NCBI GenBank assembly: GCA_977006965.1
Contig: OZ345353.1
Location: 1,798,001-1,862,000 of the forward strand
From: Phymatolithon calcareum
Lineage: Eukaryota > Rhodophyta > Florideophyceae > Hapalidiales
Direction: 5' to 3'
DNA length: 64,000 nucleotides
Shown: one piece after another, positions 11,091-22,514 of the stretch
Position numbering within the stretch: the first letter of the stretch is position 1
Layout of the letters: the number at the start of each line of letters is the position of its first letter
Translations under genes and position numbers: made by a program
Notes under the pieces: model-generated
Databases searched by the model: none
What the model saw: only the letters and a program-made list of their open reading frames with translations
What the model was told of the DNA's origin: nothing

Positions 11091-12399
11091 AAAGCAGTTT
11101 GCATACATATATTCATACATACATCATAACAGAATATACGCGCAGCGGAGTGGGCCAGGAGAACGGACCGATCAGTCTTAAGGCGCAATAGCAGGACAGG
11201 GTTTACCATGGACAGCTTTACAGTGGCACCTGAAGGAGTGCGCAACTAGTATTTACTGCCTGTTCGCTTCCTAAGTACCGTGCACGTGAGCAAGGCGCAA
11301 CTTACATGCTTGAAATATACCCATACTGCCGCCCTAGCAGCTGAATGAGGCGACTTTGGAGCGCCAAGTAGACTTGTATGCGCAGTCATAAGTGGAATTA
11401 TCAAACAGGGGATAGTTCGCAGCAATGTGAAGCCGAAGGATAATCTTAAAAACCTAATGTAAATGAATATTTTTAAATGTAGTGATCATTCTTTGGCTAT
11501 AATTCCAATTTGGAGATGGAGGCACGTTGGTGATCCACCGGCTCATCAGATGGTGAAACTATCCAATCTTAAGGAGTGTAGAAAGCACAGGAGAGCACAT
11601 ATTCGTCCTAAAGAGGTCGGAAATGCTCGGTTGAGGAGATGTACATTATATTCTAGATTTCTCTGGCAAAATAAGCTTCTAGAAGAGCGGTAATATCAAT
11701 AAGAAAACTTTTCGAAGTCGGTAGTGAGGATGGTGTTTGTGACGAAGATCGAATTCAAATCCTTGAAGAGCTAGATCGGAATGAACTTTTCTAGGATCAT
11801 AGAATATCGTGCAAAAGGGTGTACGGAAAGTCGCTGAAGTAAGATAATGCAACGACTTGGGCGGAAACTACATAAGCCAAACTTGGGGGCACTTCCAAGT
11901 GACACAGTAAATGAGGCTCTCATTTATATATTTAGCCCACGAGCAGGATTTTTAGGCCGAGTTGAGAGCTCGGAATAGTTATCGAACTAGGCATGGGCGT
12001 ACACACGAACAACAATGCTCTCCAATTTAAGGTTTGGGAACATAATTTCTCGAACGTTTGACTGACTTTGGGCTGCTGCGAGCTTAGAAGGCCATTGTCC
12101 TCTGCTTTTGCGTGGAAAGGCTTGAACTCCGAAAGGTAAACTCTACGAAAGGACGTATAGAGCCGAGAAGACCTAGAAATGTAGGTTACTTCGCCACTGA
12201 GGTCGGAGTTCTTCTGCAGTGTAGCTCGAGATGAATATTTTTTGAATTGATTCTGGGTACCCTTCTTGGGCTGGTTTTCGCAAGCCTTGTTGTAGGATTA
12301 CGACACGAGGGTGTCGGTAGCACTTGCGGTGCCAGTCCTCAAGACACACCGGTAGCGTAGCAGAGCGTTCGGGAAGTGCCCTGGGGACTATGGTTAGCC

Positions 12400-12545
12400 T
12401 CGCCGAGGTCGGCAGTCGCGTAGCGACAATGGCACAAGTTATGCGCCGAGAGCGGGAGTCGCGTAGCGACATTGGCACGGGTAATGTGCCGAAGTCTGCA
12501 TTTGTGTGGGATAATGGCGCTGATAATGTGATGAAGCCCAGAGGG
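12400..12545 (+). repeat. Short tandem repeat, about 43 bp period, with palindromic core
   Basis: GTCGCGTAGCGAC, itself an inverted repeat with a 3-base loop, occurs at 12415 and 12458. Each copy is followed by a related CA-TGGCAC...TATGNGCCGA tail. A third, weaker tail copy (TAATGGCGCTGATAATGTGATGAAG) follows near 12511. Confidence 0.6.
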
Positions 12546-14657
12546 CAGATGTGAGGAGAGTTTGAAGTAGCGCCGGATTCCTCAGAGATCCGACACCCAA
12601 TTCTGGGTGTGGATGCAAGCGCTGGAGCGTAGATCTGGAGATCGGCGCACAGGCAACACTTGAGAAGCTCTTGAGGAGCACTTGGATATCCAAGGAGGAG
12701 ACTTTAGGTGGGCCCGATCGCCCTTCCGAAGACTCTCCAAGTGAAGCCAAGCTTCGTTGTTTACCGTACAGTGCAAGGGCGGAGCCTGTATGGCTTGCGA
12801 TAACCGTCGTCGGTAACGTGGTACTACTGTAATGCTCCCTTGCTAACCCTACAGTAAGGACAGTATGACACAAGATACAATCAACATCCTACCTTACAGT
12901 CCCCTCCAGGGTTACGTCCATGTGTGTCACGTGTCGCCAAATACCGAAGGGCTATACCACATTCGTATCTCGCTCACGACGCAGCCGCTGAAGTTTATCG
13001 GGAACGTATGTAGGAGTGTTTTGCATCGAACCGGGACGATATTTCGTTTTCAATCTCATCGAATGAGGCAGTCACGAAGTATAGAGGGTTATTCGAAAGT
13101 GTTCCTATCATTCCCATACTCCTTCTGTTCCTTTTTTAAGAAAGAGACAAGTGTCCAAAATCGTCTGCCACATGCTGATTTATGACGTGTAGTAGCGCTT
13201 GAAGTTGTTCCACCTATATTCGGTGGAATCTTTCAGATTTTCAAAGGCCTTGGTGGCATGTCATGGAGTACTACATGTTGCTGAGACTAATTTGCAGCTG
13301 ATTTTATTGTTTTCTGGGCAAACGGAATTGCAGTCGGTGGTCGAGACAGTTATAAGAACGAACAAAGGATTGTTTGACGTCACGAGCTAAAAACAATAGA
13401 CCGTACAAGAAGTTCGAGAAACTATAACGGTGTACAAGGAACGCAGAAAAGAGCCCTTGCTAATAACGCGAAGATTCCCCTGACCCCTGTGAACTTTAAG
13501 AAAGAAAAATATTTTATAGATTGAAGCTCCTTTTGCTATGGAGTGGAAAACACCTATTCTGAGGCTCCTCGCGCCAGGAGACACGACTCTTCGTCTACAA
13601 CGACATAGTTGTAAATAGGCCTTTAACTTCGTCATGAGAAGATGATGTAGACGACGATACTACGAATCGTTTCTGATAATACTTTGGACGGAATTGACTC
13701 TGAGGTTCTCCTCGCCGCAATTAGTACGTTGTACAATGTAGTCAAAAGCTTTCCAAAGCGTCGGTGGTTCAACGGCTGAAAACTGGGTTTCCGGAAATAG
13801 TTTTAACTATATGACTATTCAGCGATGGGAATGTCATCAGACTCAGGCTGAGTTTCATTTCCAATAGTTAGTGTACAACCGGTTTTGCATAGTGAAGTTT
13901 GCTCAGTTTCCAAGAAGTGGAACATCATTACTAACTGGTTCAGGAGGCGTTCAGTAATTATCATCTCGTCAGCAGTAATGGAAGAGGGCTGGATAAGTCC
14001 AATAACACGGAATTGAGCAGTCTTGCAGTGCTCATATTGGTATAACGTTTACGAACCCTTCGAATGTTTTGATTTTTCCGTTAACGAGAACCGGAGCGCC
14101 GGAGGTATTCTGAAAACTTACACGTTATCAACTTTGGCTTCAAAGCGATTTGTGTTGGCCTCTTTGCGACAATAATTTCATTTCATTTGGCGAAGATTTG
14201 AGAGCGGCGAAATAGTTTCGCTGACTACGTCATATGGTTTATGGCGCTAGCTACAAAGATCAACATACCTGTAATGAACCCGACGGCTCCAGCAACGTTT
14301 CTGAGGGTGTGAACAGAAAGATTTATACTTGGAAAAAAGGGGTATTCGATGCTAATCGCGGTATATATTTTGCACGACGGGGTGTGATATCGTTCTCCAA
14401 GACGCAACAAGTTGTCAGACTCGGTACGAGTCTGGATGCTAAACTCCGCGCAACTACTAGAAAATAACTCACAACTGAAGAGTTATCCTTTGTCGAAAGT
14501 CAAAACGTTAGGAAATCTATGGAAAGTTTTACCCAACACTCAATACATTGTTTTATGTGTTCCAAGCTGTGTCTGCAATGAGGACATCAGTTACATACTC
14601 GTGGAAGGTGCCATTGGGGAAGGCTCGGGTGATTTAAATCACGAATTTTGAGTGCGG

Positions 14658-14828
14658 CAGTAAAACCGGAAGCTATGTGAAAGGCTAGGTGCAAGCCTAA
14701 CACAGGAATGTACCATAAAATCGTCTAAAATTAAAATACAACAGCTCATTTTCTTTTTAGCCGATTGTATGGTACATTCGCTATGTGAGGCTTGCACTTA
14801 GCCTTTCATATAGCTTACGGTTTTACTG
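14658..14828. mobile_element. 171 bp hairpin MITE-like element with 66 bp terminal inverted repeats
   Basis: The left arm starts CAGTAAAACCGGAAGC and the right arm is its inverse, about 85% identical over about 66 bp and ending ...GGTTTTACTG. Only about 40 AT-rich bases separate the arms. Ends and size fit a miniature inverted-repeat element. I found no convincing target-site duplication next to it. Its transcript would fold into one long hairpin. Confidence 0.65.
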
Positions 14829-17119
14829 AAGAATCTCAGACTTTAGGATAAGGTCCGGCACCAGGTTCATATGTACGATATACTAACAAACGCTTTTGTG
14901 CACTATTATCCATGTATATTCCTTCGAACTGAGTCGTTAGACGGGGAAGATAAAACAATCCCATGAGAGATTATCGCCTGAGGACATCGGAAATCCGTCA
15001 GTTGGAGTTGTGAAGCAATTACTTTAAGTGACAATGTCAGGAGCCATTTTTTCGAATGAAATACTGACAGATCCCGTCATCTCGGATCTGAACCATATCC
15101 ACATCTGCGTCTAGAACCTCTTCTGAGACTGAATTTGAATGAAGAATCTCCTGGGAAACCTAGATTCTGGAGCTGTCCGTCAATTCGCACATTCACATAC
15201 AGCACCGCATATAAACACCGGATTCCATATGGTGGAAACGACTTCTTTTGCTCATACGCCAATTCCTGAAAGATATATTTACGCGGATTGCGAGCTATAT
15301 CATTCACATGCACCGGCGAAGGCTACAAGATAAATAAACATATCCCATACTTTTGTTTTTCTGGAGCTGGAGAGAGGAACACCTAGGTCACTTGTAATTG
15401 AGGTAGAAGAAAGCACAACTAGAAATATACATGATATCGCGACGTCTGTAAAACTTAATAATAAGAGTACGAATCGAGGTGCCATTTAACATCCAGTTAG
15501 GTATATAGCCGCCTTTACAACAAACTACAATAACTCGACATCACCTTCTGATTCCGAACGGCGCGTGTGATGCTATTTCAGCCGTATATTGAATTAACCA
15601 GTGTTTTAATGGCAATTAAATAGATCACTGAAAGACTCGCACCGTTTCATAGTAAGTGCAGCGTGAACAATCTTGGCTCAGTTACTCAATGACAATAAAG
15701 CAGAGACTCGGTATCGATATTCCAGTTTTTGTAATATTCACGGTGGGCTAACAGGTCTATAAGATACATGAGGCTCAACTAAAACCGAAATTGATTTTCT
15801 AAGCCCATTATTACTGATAGTCTCGTTTAATGCAAACAAAAACCAATTTCGATGCATTCCTTACGTCATCCACCCTCTCAGTCGATTTTTCACCGTATAA
15901 GGGCCCACGTTGAGACAAATGCTCATATATCGGCCTCGAAAGCCGTTAAATCTCAACGTATTATGGATATACCACAAGAAGAAAAGCTGCAAAAACATTT
16001 TAGAATTTATTCGCTTTACTATTTTATGGAGCTCAAATACCTATCCAGTTCCCTCAGGGCACGAGCACTGGCTCATAGAAATAGCCCTTCGAAAACAATC
16101 CGCAGGGACACCTATAAAAAATATCTCTAAAATGTTCAAAAAGCAAATTAACAAGCCATACACAGTACTAGGGGAATGTTAGGAGGGGGACAAAAGCAGA
16201 AACTTTATGTTTCAAAAAATTAATTATAAATGTTACCTGCGTTGTGTCAGATTAATTACGAGGAAATTTTTGTATCAAAAATTAAGTGATGAAGCTCGAT
16301 TCTTTCAGCGCTCTGACACAGCCGTCGTTCGACAACGGCGAATAGAATTGTGCGAGGACATGTAGGACTGTAAGCATTCTAGGTACAATACATTAGGAGT
16401 GCAGTAAACGCTGCGGTGCTCTATCGGTTTCCGAGGCGCTAGTAGGGGCGCTTTCGTGATTAGCTGATTAAGTTGTGGCAATGTGGCCGCAAGTGATAGG
16501 TTATATTTCGCAGAAATGGATCATGCGAGCACTTCTCGCAGGAGAGTACCACCAACGGATGAGCGCGCGACCGAGCCGCTTGTTTCAGCCCGTAAGGCAA
16601 GGCTGATTGAAACCCGGGCTCGCCAGTCAAGCAGCTCACCTCCGAGAACGTTCCGCTCGCGTCCATCGCTGTTACACACCACAAAAGACGAGAGCCACAC
16701 CTCCAAATATTCCGTTGCATTTATTAAAATATGGTTAAATCCGTCCACCGCACAACGGCTACATCTCGAATTTTCTCGGGCACCTTTCCGAAATCACGAA
16801 AGCCACGGGCGCAAGCCGTGCACATTTGTGCACAGTGCACGGACAGAGCTCGAAAAGCTACTTCTGTATTATTTCTCCCCAAAATGCGAATCCTGCAACG
16901 AGAGGCTTCGCTGCATTACGGTCCATAATGTACGCGAGCAGTAAGCTGGATTTTTTTCGAAAATTTGACAATTTCCAAAACTGGAAGACACCGGAGTTTA
17001 TGAAACATAAAAAGCTGACACTACTACCTTTGCGGAGTTAGAATTGCGCATGTCCTTGGGTGTCCTGTAGTTAAACGTAATAGCTATCATTTTTAGAAGA
17101 GCCGTTCGAAGTCTTTTTT

Positions 17120-17467
17120 TGTCGTCACAGGCCCGTTTGCGCCTCGCACGGCGCTGCCCTCTGTACAATCAGAGGGCGGGAGTGGCTGCGCGGTCCGTTC
17201 CAAAAAAAAGGGGGGGAAGGGGGTGTAGTGTTTGCAGAGGCCGATGCCTCTGCGCGGGGTGAGAATGCGCGCAAGCCGAGCTTGTGCTGTAGACTAGACC
17301 TTTTAGCAAGTGCCAATCTTTACAACATTCTAGCCCAGGCAAAGTAGCGAGAGACAACTAAATCTATCTTAAGGTATCTAGCGTGTATGATAGGACGCAC
17401 CTCCGCAGCTCACAGACCGCTGGGGTTTGTGGCTGCACGCCCATGTATGACAACGAATGACTCGACA
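17120..17467 (-). repeat. 3' LTR of the copia element
   Basis: 348 bp, bounded TG...CA on either strand. In the + sense it contains the run ...AAAAAAAAGGGGGGGAAGGGGG and an inverted repeat GAGGCCGATGCCTC. The ATG of the opposite-strand long frame lies in its last 11 bases. Confidence 0.95.
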
Positions 17468-19316
17468 CTCCCTCCCATGGGCGCTGGAGGTGCTAACAGT
17501 GGCTGCATGCCGTATCATACCTATCATAGAATTAAAAGCAATGAAACAAAGGGATCTAAAAAAAGCGGGAAGATCCCAACGGGAATACACCCGCGCAGTG
17601 CACGCGGGACAAAATGCTCCCTTGTGCCTGCGATCGCGATCGCCGCCACCCTCGCCGAAGCGCACCATGGCGCGCGTTCGGGGCGGTGCTGCGAAGCCAG
17701 GGGCATGGCGGCGGAGCGCGTACGCCCTTCTGCCCAAAACGGCGCCGACGCCCGGGTACGAATGTGCCGAGTTCTGGGCGTCGGCAGCCGGGCGCGCGCG
17801 CCAGGCGGACAACGTGCGCGCCGGGCGAGCGCCGCGCGACAGCATTGCTGAGGGCTCCGTCGCCCGTCGGGGGCGGCGGAGGAGGCGCGCGCACAAGTGC
17901 GCGCCTATGCACCGCGATGACAAATTCCCCCGGCGCCCGTGGTGCGCCGGGGAGGAACTCAGCGTCAATGCCGGCGTGGCCGGGCGCGGCGCGGATGTCG
18001 CGACCACATGTTCTGGCGGTTCGGCCGCTGCGCGCGCGCGGGCCCCGGGCGATGAGCACGCAAATACCGGGCCTGTGGCGCGCGGCGGAGATGGGAACGA
18101 GGCTTCAGCGGGCGGTGCGGCAGCCTTGCGCGCGCGGGCCCGGGGCAACTCTCACCGAAATACCGGGCCTGCCGCGCCGGGTGCCGATCGAAGGGCAATG
18201 GCAGCCGATGGCGCGGCGGCTGCGCGCGCTGCTCGTCCTGCGGTTCCGGGCGCGGCGCCTTGCACGATGGCGCCGACGGTGGCTCCGCTAAGTCCAGTGC
18301 CCGGGGATGCCGCAGAGCGCGAAGCCCGAGTGGCGGTCGTTGGCGGAGTGCGTGGTGGGTTACAGTTTCCTGGAAACTCCCCGTTGTGCGCTACCGCCGA
18401 CGTCGAGCGCGGCTCCTGCGATGAACATGGGAGGTGGTTCATCGAGGTTGTCGCGCTCGGGGATAACTCCGCCGATGGCAATGGCCTTGCCATTGCCGCC
18501 GGGGTGGTCCACGCCGCTGCACAGGCACGTAGTAGGCACGAGGGCTTTCATCCCGTCCAGTGGGATGAGGAGATCTTCGCCAGCTCTCGCGCTGGCGCAA
18601 TGCGGCTTCCGACTTATGCCGTGCCTGGGTCGCGGGCGGCGCTTCTTGGCGTCGACACGCCATGTTGCATTATTCCAGCGTCTCGTGGCCTTCGCGAGGA
18701 AGCAAGAATGTCTCGCGGTGCAGTTGTGCTTGGGCATGTCTTCGCGTTTTTGCAGCGCCGGCCTGGTGTGGCCGTCATTGTCGCGGGCGTCGGGGCCCGC
18801 GAACAAGTCAGTTGGCCAGCGGGCGTGCTGCGGGACGTGAGCCATCAGCCGTATGCTGGTGCAGCTTCGTTCGACTGCGTCCGTGCTGCGCTTTTAAACG
18901 GCGTCTGTGCCGCGGCAGGGCCACTGTTCGCGGCAGTGGTGCGCGACGCCTTGAGAGACGACGATGAAAGCCTTTTTATGAGCCTCCGTCCGCTCGGAGG
19001 CCTCGTCGACCGGGTGAAATTCTCCGGTCGGCGCTGCACAATCGCGCGGAACCGGGCAATTCAGGAGGCAGTTCAGCTTCCTGATCGGTGGGCGGCCTTT
19101 ACGGCGATGGCTTCTCGCTCTTCTGGCGTATTCATCGTGCGCGTGCGGCAGGACGACATGGTGGATCACGCGTTTGTTGTTGACGCTAATCAGGGCGTCA
19201 TAATCGATTCGGAGGAATCTAGGGCCATAGTTCTCACCGCAGAGAACTTGGCCAAGTGCGGCGGTGCGAGTGCAACGAAACTTAGGGTGAAAGAGGTGAG
19301 AGAGGTGAGAGCATAG
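17457..19316 (+). CDS. Opposite-strand 619-codon ORF of the copia element, C-terminal cysteine-protease-like
   Basis: This frame lies between pol and the 3' LTR and is read against the element; its stop is 75 bp from the pol stop. It is far more GC-rich than the flanks. Residues 1-190 are basic and Arg/Ala-rich. About 190-285 is three imperfect 33-residue repeats (core NTGPxAxG). The C-terminal 350 residues look like a folded enzyme. A Cys at the start of a predicted helix (FDCVRAALLNGV, C474) is followed about 97 residues later by DHAFVVDANQG (H571, D576) between strands, the Cys-His-Asp order of papain-like folds. The ATG at 17457 lies in the LTR; later ATGs (codons 29 and 70) are alternatives. 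I do not recognise a named family. A captured accessory gene is likely; chance openness of GC-rich DNA cannot explain the compositionally normal C-terminal half well. Confidence 0.6.
   Translation: MTRHSLPWALEVLTVAACRIIPIIELKAMKQRDLKKAGRSQREYTRAVHAGQNAPLCLRSRSPPPSPKRTMARVRGGAAKPGAWRRSAYALLPKTAPTPGYECAEFWASAAGRARQADNVRAGRAPRDSIAEGSVARRGRRRRRAHKCAPMHRDDKFPRRPWCAGEELSVNAGVAGRGADVATTCSGGSAAARARAPGDEHANTGPVARGGDGNEASAGGAAALRARARGNSHRNTGPAAPGADRRAMAADGAAAARAARPAVPGAAPCTMAPTVAPLSPVPGDAAEREARVAVVGGVRGGLQFPGNSPLCATADVERGSCDEHGRWFIEVVALGDNSADGNGLAIAAGVVHAAAQARSRHEGFHPVQWDEEIFASSRAGAMRLPTYAVPGSRAALLGVDTPCCIIPASRGLREEARMSRGAVVLGHVFAFLQRRPGVAVIVAGVGAREQVSWPAGVLRDVSHQPYAGAASFDCVRAALLNGVCAAAGPLFAAVVRDALRDDDESLFMSLRPLGGLVDRVKFSGRRCTIARNRAIQEAVQLPDRWAAFTAMASRSSGVFIVRVRQDDMVDHAFVVDANQGVIIDSEESRAIVLTAENLAKCGGASATKLRVKEVREVRA
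17468..17476 (-). promoter_or_regulatory. Polypurine tract of the copia element
   Basis: Read on the minus strand, GGGAGGGAG directly abuts the 3' LTR, the position of the plus-strand primer of reverse transcription. Confidence 0.75.
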
Positions 19317-19391
19317 AACAGTAGGGAGAACAATAGAGACGATAAAACATGAAATTGGCTTGCTTAAAGGGAAAGGTAGTGAAGGCAGCGA

Positions 19392-22300
19392 TTAACGGCG
19401 GATAATCCACTGCTCAGGCTCGACGCGGAGATATCCAGTAGAGACCACGGACTGAAGGGCTGATTGTGACATGGACTTTGTCAGTCCATCGGCCAGGTTG
19501 TACGAGCTGCGGACGAAACCGATATCCGAGATGACGTTCTCGCGGAAGCTCTCCCGGGCTGCCGCAATGTCTAGCATCATTCGCTTTTCGGACGTGCGTG
19601 AGCCCTTAGAAATGACATCGAAGAGGCTCTTAGAGTCCGTTAGCAGCTGCACGGGGACCTTGCGATTGTACACCGCGCCAATCTCGGCCGCAAGCGTGGA
19701 TGCTCGATCGAATAAATCGCTGAACGCGATTACTTCACCGCCCATGGCTGAGCGTACAACGCGCTTGGACTTGTAGGACTTAAAGTCCATCGGGACCGAG
19801 TTTCCGTGCTTATCCACGAGAAAGCAGATGTGACCAAGCTGGGTAGACAGGTCGTGGTTGTTCGCGAAGGAAGCGTCCGCGAATCCCACAACGCGAAAGG
19901 AGTTCTTGTCCAGTCGGGGTATCTTGACCGAGAAGCGGGAGTCCACTGCGTACTTCGTGGCCTTGTTGAGCCTGCGGATGAACGCTGCTGGTTCCTTGGA
20001 GAAGCGGTCTTCGGTGACCTGTGCCAGCTGCGATATTTCGAACTGACAGTCCGGGCGAGTGTTGGCGAGCCATGCGAGTCGCATCCGCATCGATCGGAAC
20101 TGGGTGAACGAGGAGTCCGTCGGTAGCCTTTCCAGCTTCTGCAGGTAGAAGTTCTGGTTCTGCTGCAGGGCGCCGTCTCCATCACGTTCTAGATGAAATC
20201 CGCTGAAGGTGCATGGCAGAGTCTCATCGTCGCCCATCTCGAACTTCCGGTTAGTCTCCCGAGCCATGGCCTTGAAGTCTTCTGACCCCACGCGAAGTAG
20301 ATCGTCGACGTAGCCGCCACTGAGACCGACGAGGTCTCCATCATCGACCTTCTTGTAGAGCGCGGGGTCCGATCTGAAGGGAACCATGCCCAGGTCGTCG
20401 CGATGATGGGTGTCCAGGGTGCGGTACCAGAGGTCTCCTGAGTCGCAAAGCCCGTAGAGAGGCTTCAAGAGCTTTAAGCACTGGTCTGGGCGAAGCTCGA
20501 ACTTAGGGACGGGTCGAGTCACGTAAAGATCCCTGGATAGCGGCTCGGAGGATTGCAGGTAGGCTTGGCGAACGTCGGCGGTCCAGATCTCGAACGAGTG
20601 CGCCTCAGCGAGAGCGAGAAGTAGCCGAATGGACTGCGGCTGGAGTGTCGACGCGTCGTGCACCATCATCTCCTTCATGCGGTCTCGGTGTCCGCCGATG
20701 ACGCAGCGTGCCTTGAACTTGACCTTCCCGCCCTCGCTTGACTTTATGGCGAGGACAAATCGGCCGGGGAGGACATTAGCATCGGCTGGAACGTCCTCCT
20801 TAAGGATGACTTTGAACGTTCCTCTCTCCAAGAGGCCGCGGATCTCGGAGCGCTTTGCTTCGTTCATCTGCATCGTGGAGGAGCGATGGTCAGACGGGTC
20901 AATGACTTCGGTCAGGCGGATGTCGCAACCCAGTTCTTCCTCCGAGGAGAACTCGGAAAGGCCCTTGCCAATGTCTTGGAACAAAGAGTGAGCGATGTCC
21001 ACCGGTGGGTAGTATCGCTTCACTTGCGCGACGTTAAAAGGTCGGGCGTTTCCGACGTCGACGTCCTGTACGTAGACGATCTCCTTGTCCGCGTTCATGC
21101 CGAGAACCGTGAATGGACCGACCCATTCACCGATGCGGTTGCTAACGATCTTCTTGCGCCACACAAGAACCTTGTCGCCAGGCTCGTAAGAAGTATCATT
21201 CGCTCGCGGAACAGAATGCTTAAGAGCGCGAAAGATGCGGGAATTCGCCATATGCCGCTGCATTTCTGCTCGAGCAGAGTGCAGCATTGCTGCGCGTTCG
21301 TCCGCAGTTGGCCTCTTCTGCGGTGTTTCGGACGATGTGTACACCTTCGGGTACTCTCCGAAAACCAGAGACGATGGAACGAGGCCTTCCGGGCCGAGGG
21401 TGTCGTTTATCGCCTTGACCGAAAGCTGGAGGAGGAGGTCCTTGTCCGCACGTGGGTAGTCGACGCGCATCTTCCGGAACGTCGATCGGAGCGGTTCGTG
21501 GTAGCGCTCGCCGATGCCGAGGCTAGCATGCGCCTCGGTCCCGGTAGCTTCGGGCTCGACGTTCGAGCGCCTCGCAAGCGAGATGAAGGGCTCGCTCCTG
21601 CCGAACTGGCTTCCCTGGTCGACAAGGATGCGATTCGGGAGGCCAGTGTATACCGTTGCCCAGCACCTCAGCAGCGCATCCCAGATCGCGCTAGTGCTCA
21701 CGCTCGGAAGGAAACGAGCTGCTGAGAACCGCGTGGCTTCATCAACGATATGTAGCACGGGCATCGTCTCAATGTACATGATGTCCATGAGGATGCGTTC
21801 GTTGAAGCGCGCGTTCTCGGTGCCAAGTGAAACACGGAAGCGAACAGGAGCTGGACGGATGCGTTGACAGGGATCGCATCGTCGCGAGATCTCTTCCAAG
21901 ATCTTGAGCGTATCGGATGTAGCTTGCTCCGGTCGCGCTTTGAAGATCAGGTTGTAGAGCTTTCTCGCCGAGGGGTGGAAGAACTGCCTGTGTAGTTTCT
22001 GCAGTTGCGCACGGGTGAAGTAGCTTGAGGTCGGTTTCTGGATCGATATGTAGACATGGCCGCTCGGGGAGCGAGTCAATGGGATAGACCACTCGTCGAT
22101 GTAGCCGATCTTCCCAGAACCAAGCTCAACAGACGAACGTCGCGCAAGGCGGTTGAACACTGTGTCTGCAACGAGGCCTTCACGGTCGAGCACGTCCATC
22201 CCGAGTAAGGCAGGCACATCCGCTTGGACGATGTCGAAGTCGACAAGGATGTCCGCGATTCCAGATGGAGTTGCGAGCGGCAATTGGATTATGCCCATCG

Positions 22301-22511
22301 ATGAAAAGGTCTCATCGCCGAACCGGAAACGACTTGGGCTCCTTCTCAAATGGTACTTGCGTATTCCCAGCTCTGTCAATATTCGGTGCATCTCCCGTTT
22401 CCCACAGACGGATTTCGGGGCACCGATGTCAATGCAGAATCCAAGAGGGCGCTTCCGGCTGTACTCCTTTCGTAGCTCTGCCGCAAAAGTTCCAGGGCAG
22501 TCGACGTTCTG
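19392..22511 (-). CDS. pol: Copia pol polyprotein: protease, integrase, reverse transcriptase, RNase H
   Basis: The frame is open from just after a TAG at 22512-22514 to the TAA at 19392 (first internal Met at 22391, 999 codons after it). The aspartic protease active site is IDIGAPKS near 22430. Integrase shows the H-H-C-C zinc site (HRQFFHPSARKLY...CDPCQRI) and a D,D,E core (MDIMYIET, DQGSQFG, E in GIGERYHEP). The reverse transcriptase has the catalytic GYVDD, and RNase H ends with LTDSKSLFD and a final LADGLTK. All domains are intact. With no Met near its start, it must be made as a fusion with gag by frameshifting or from this copy only after repair; in this copy gag is broken. Confidence 0.92.
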   Translation of the reverse strand, partial: QNVDCPGTFAAELRKEYSRKRPLGFCIDIGAPKSVCGKREMHRILTELGIRKYHLRRSPSRFRFGDETFSSMGIIQLPLATPSGIADILVDFDIVQADVPALLGMDVLDREGLVADTVFNRLARRSSVELGSGKIGYIDEWSIPLTRSPSGHVYISIQKPTSSYFTRAQLQKLHRQFFHPSARKLYNLIFKARPEQATSDTLKILEEISRRCDPCQRIRPAPVRFRVSLGTENARFNERILMDIMYIETMPVLHIVDEATRFSAARFLPSVSTSAIWDALLRCWATVYTGLPNRILVDQGSQFGRSEPFISLARRSNVEPEATGTEAHASLGIGERYHEPLRSTFRKMRVDYPRADKDLLLQLSVKAINDTLGPEGLVPSSLVFGEYPKVYTSSETPQKRPTADERAAMLHSARAEMQRHMANSRIFRALKHSVPRANDTSYEPGDKVLVWRKKIVSNRIGEWVGPFTVLGMNADKEIVYVQDVDVGNARPFNVAQVKRYYPPVDIAHSLFQDIGKGLSEFSSEEELGCDIRLTEVIDPSDHRSSTMQMNEAKRSEIRGLLERGTFKVILKEDVPADANVLPGRFVLAIKSSEGGKVKFKARCVIGGHRDRMKEMMVHDASTLQPQSIRLLLALAEAHSFEIWTADVRQAYLQSSEPLSRDLYVTRPVPKFELRPDQCLKLLKPLYGLCDSGDLWYRTLDTHHRDDLGMVPFRSDPALYKKVDDGDLVGLSGGYVDDLLRVGSEDFKAMARETNRKFEMGDDETLPCTFSGFHLERDGDGALQQNQNFYLQKLERLPTDSSFTQFRSMRMRLAWLANTRPDCQFEISQLAQVTEDRFSKEPAAFIRRLNKATKYAVDSRFSVKIPRLDKNSFRVVGFADASFANNHDLSTQLGHICFLVDKHGNSVPMDFKSYKSKRVVRSAMGGEVIAFSDLFDRASTLAAEIGAVYNRKVPVQLLTDSKSLFDVISKGSRTSEKRMMLDIAAARESFRENVISDIGFVRSSYNLADGLTKSMSQSALQSVVSTGYLRVEPEQWIIRR

Positions 22512-22514
22512 CTA

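Larger units (their letters stand above)
8590..17119. other. Gene-poor intergenic stretch with scattered repeats
   Basis: About 8.5 kb without a frame that looks coding: open frames are short, overlap on several strands and show no recognisable motif. What can be seen inside is listed separately: a tRNA-like pair of pol III boxes near 10.7 kb, a dispersed repeat at 10.93-11.09 kb, a tandem repeat at 12.4 kb and a hairpin element at 14.66 kb. 11.1-12.4, 12.9-14.6 and 14.9-17.1 kb hold nothing I can name. Confidence 0.6.

Noticed and set aside
12439-12873. 144-codon minus-strand frame over the 43 bp tandem repeat
   Set aside because: Probably open because of the repeat; sequence is low in information and matches no family I know.
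17378-18148. 256-codon minus-strand frame over the GC-rich part of the copia element
   Set aside because: Mirror of the 17457-19316 frame in GC-rich repeats; ends at the LTR and lacks the structured C-terminal part.
20886-21725. 279-codon + strand frame opposite the copia integrase
   Set aside because: It is the shadow of the intact pol frame; unlike 17457-19316 it overlaps known coding sequence completely.
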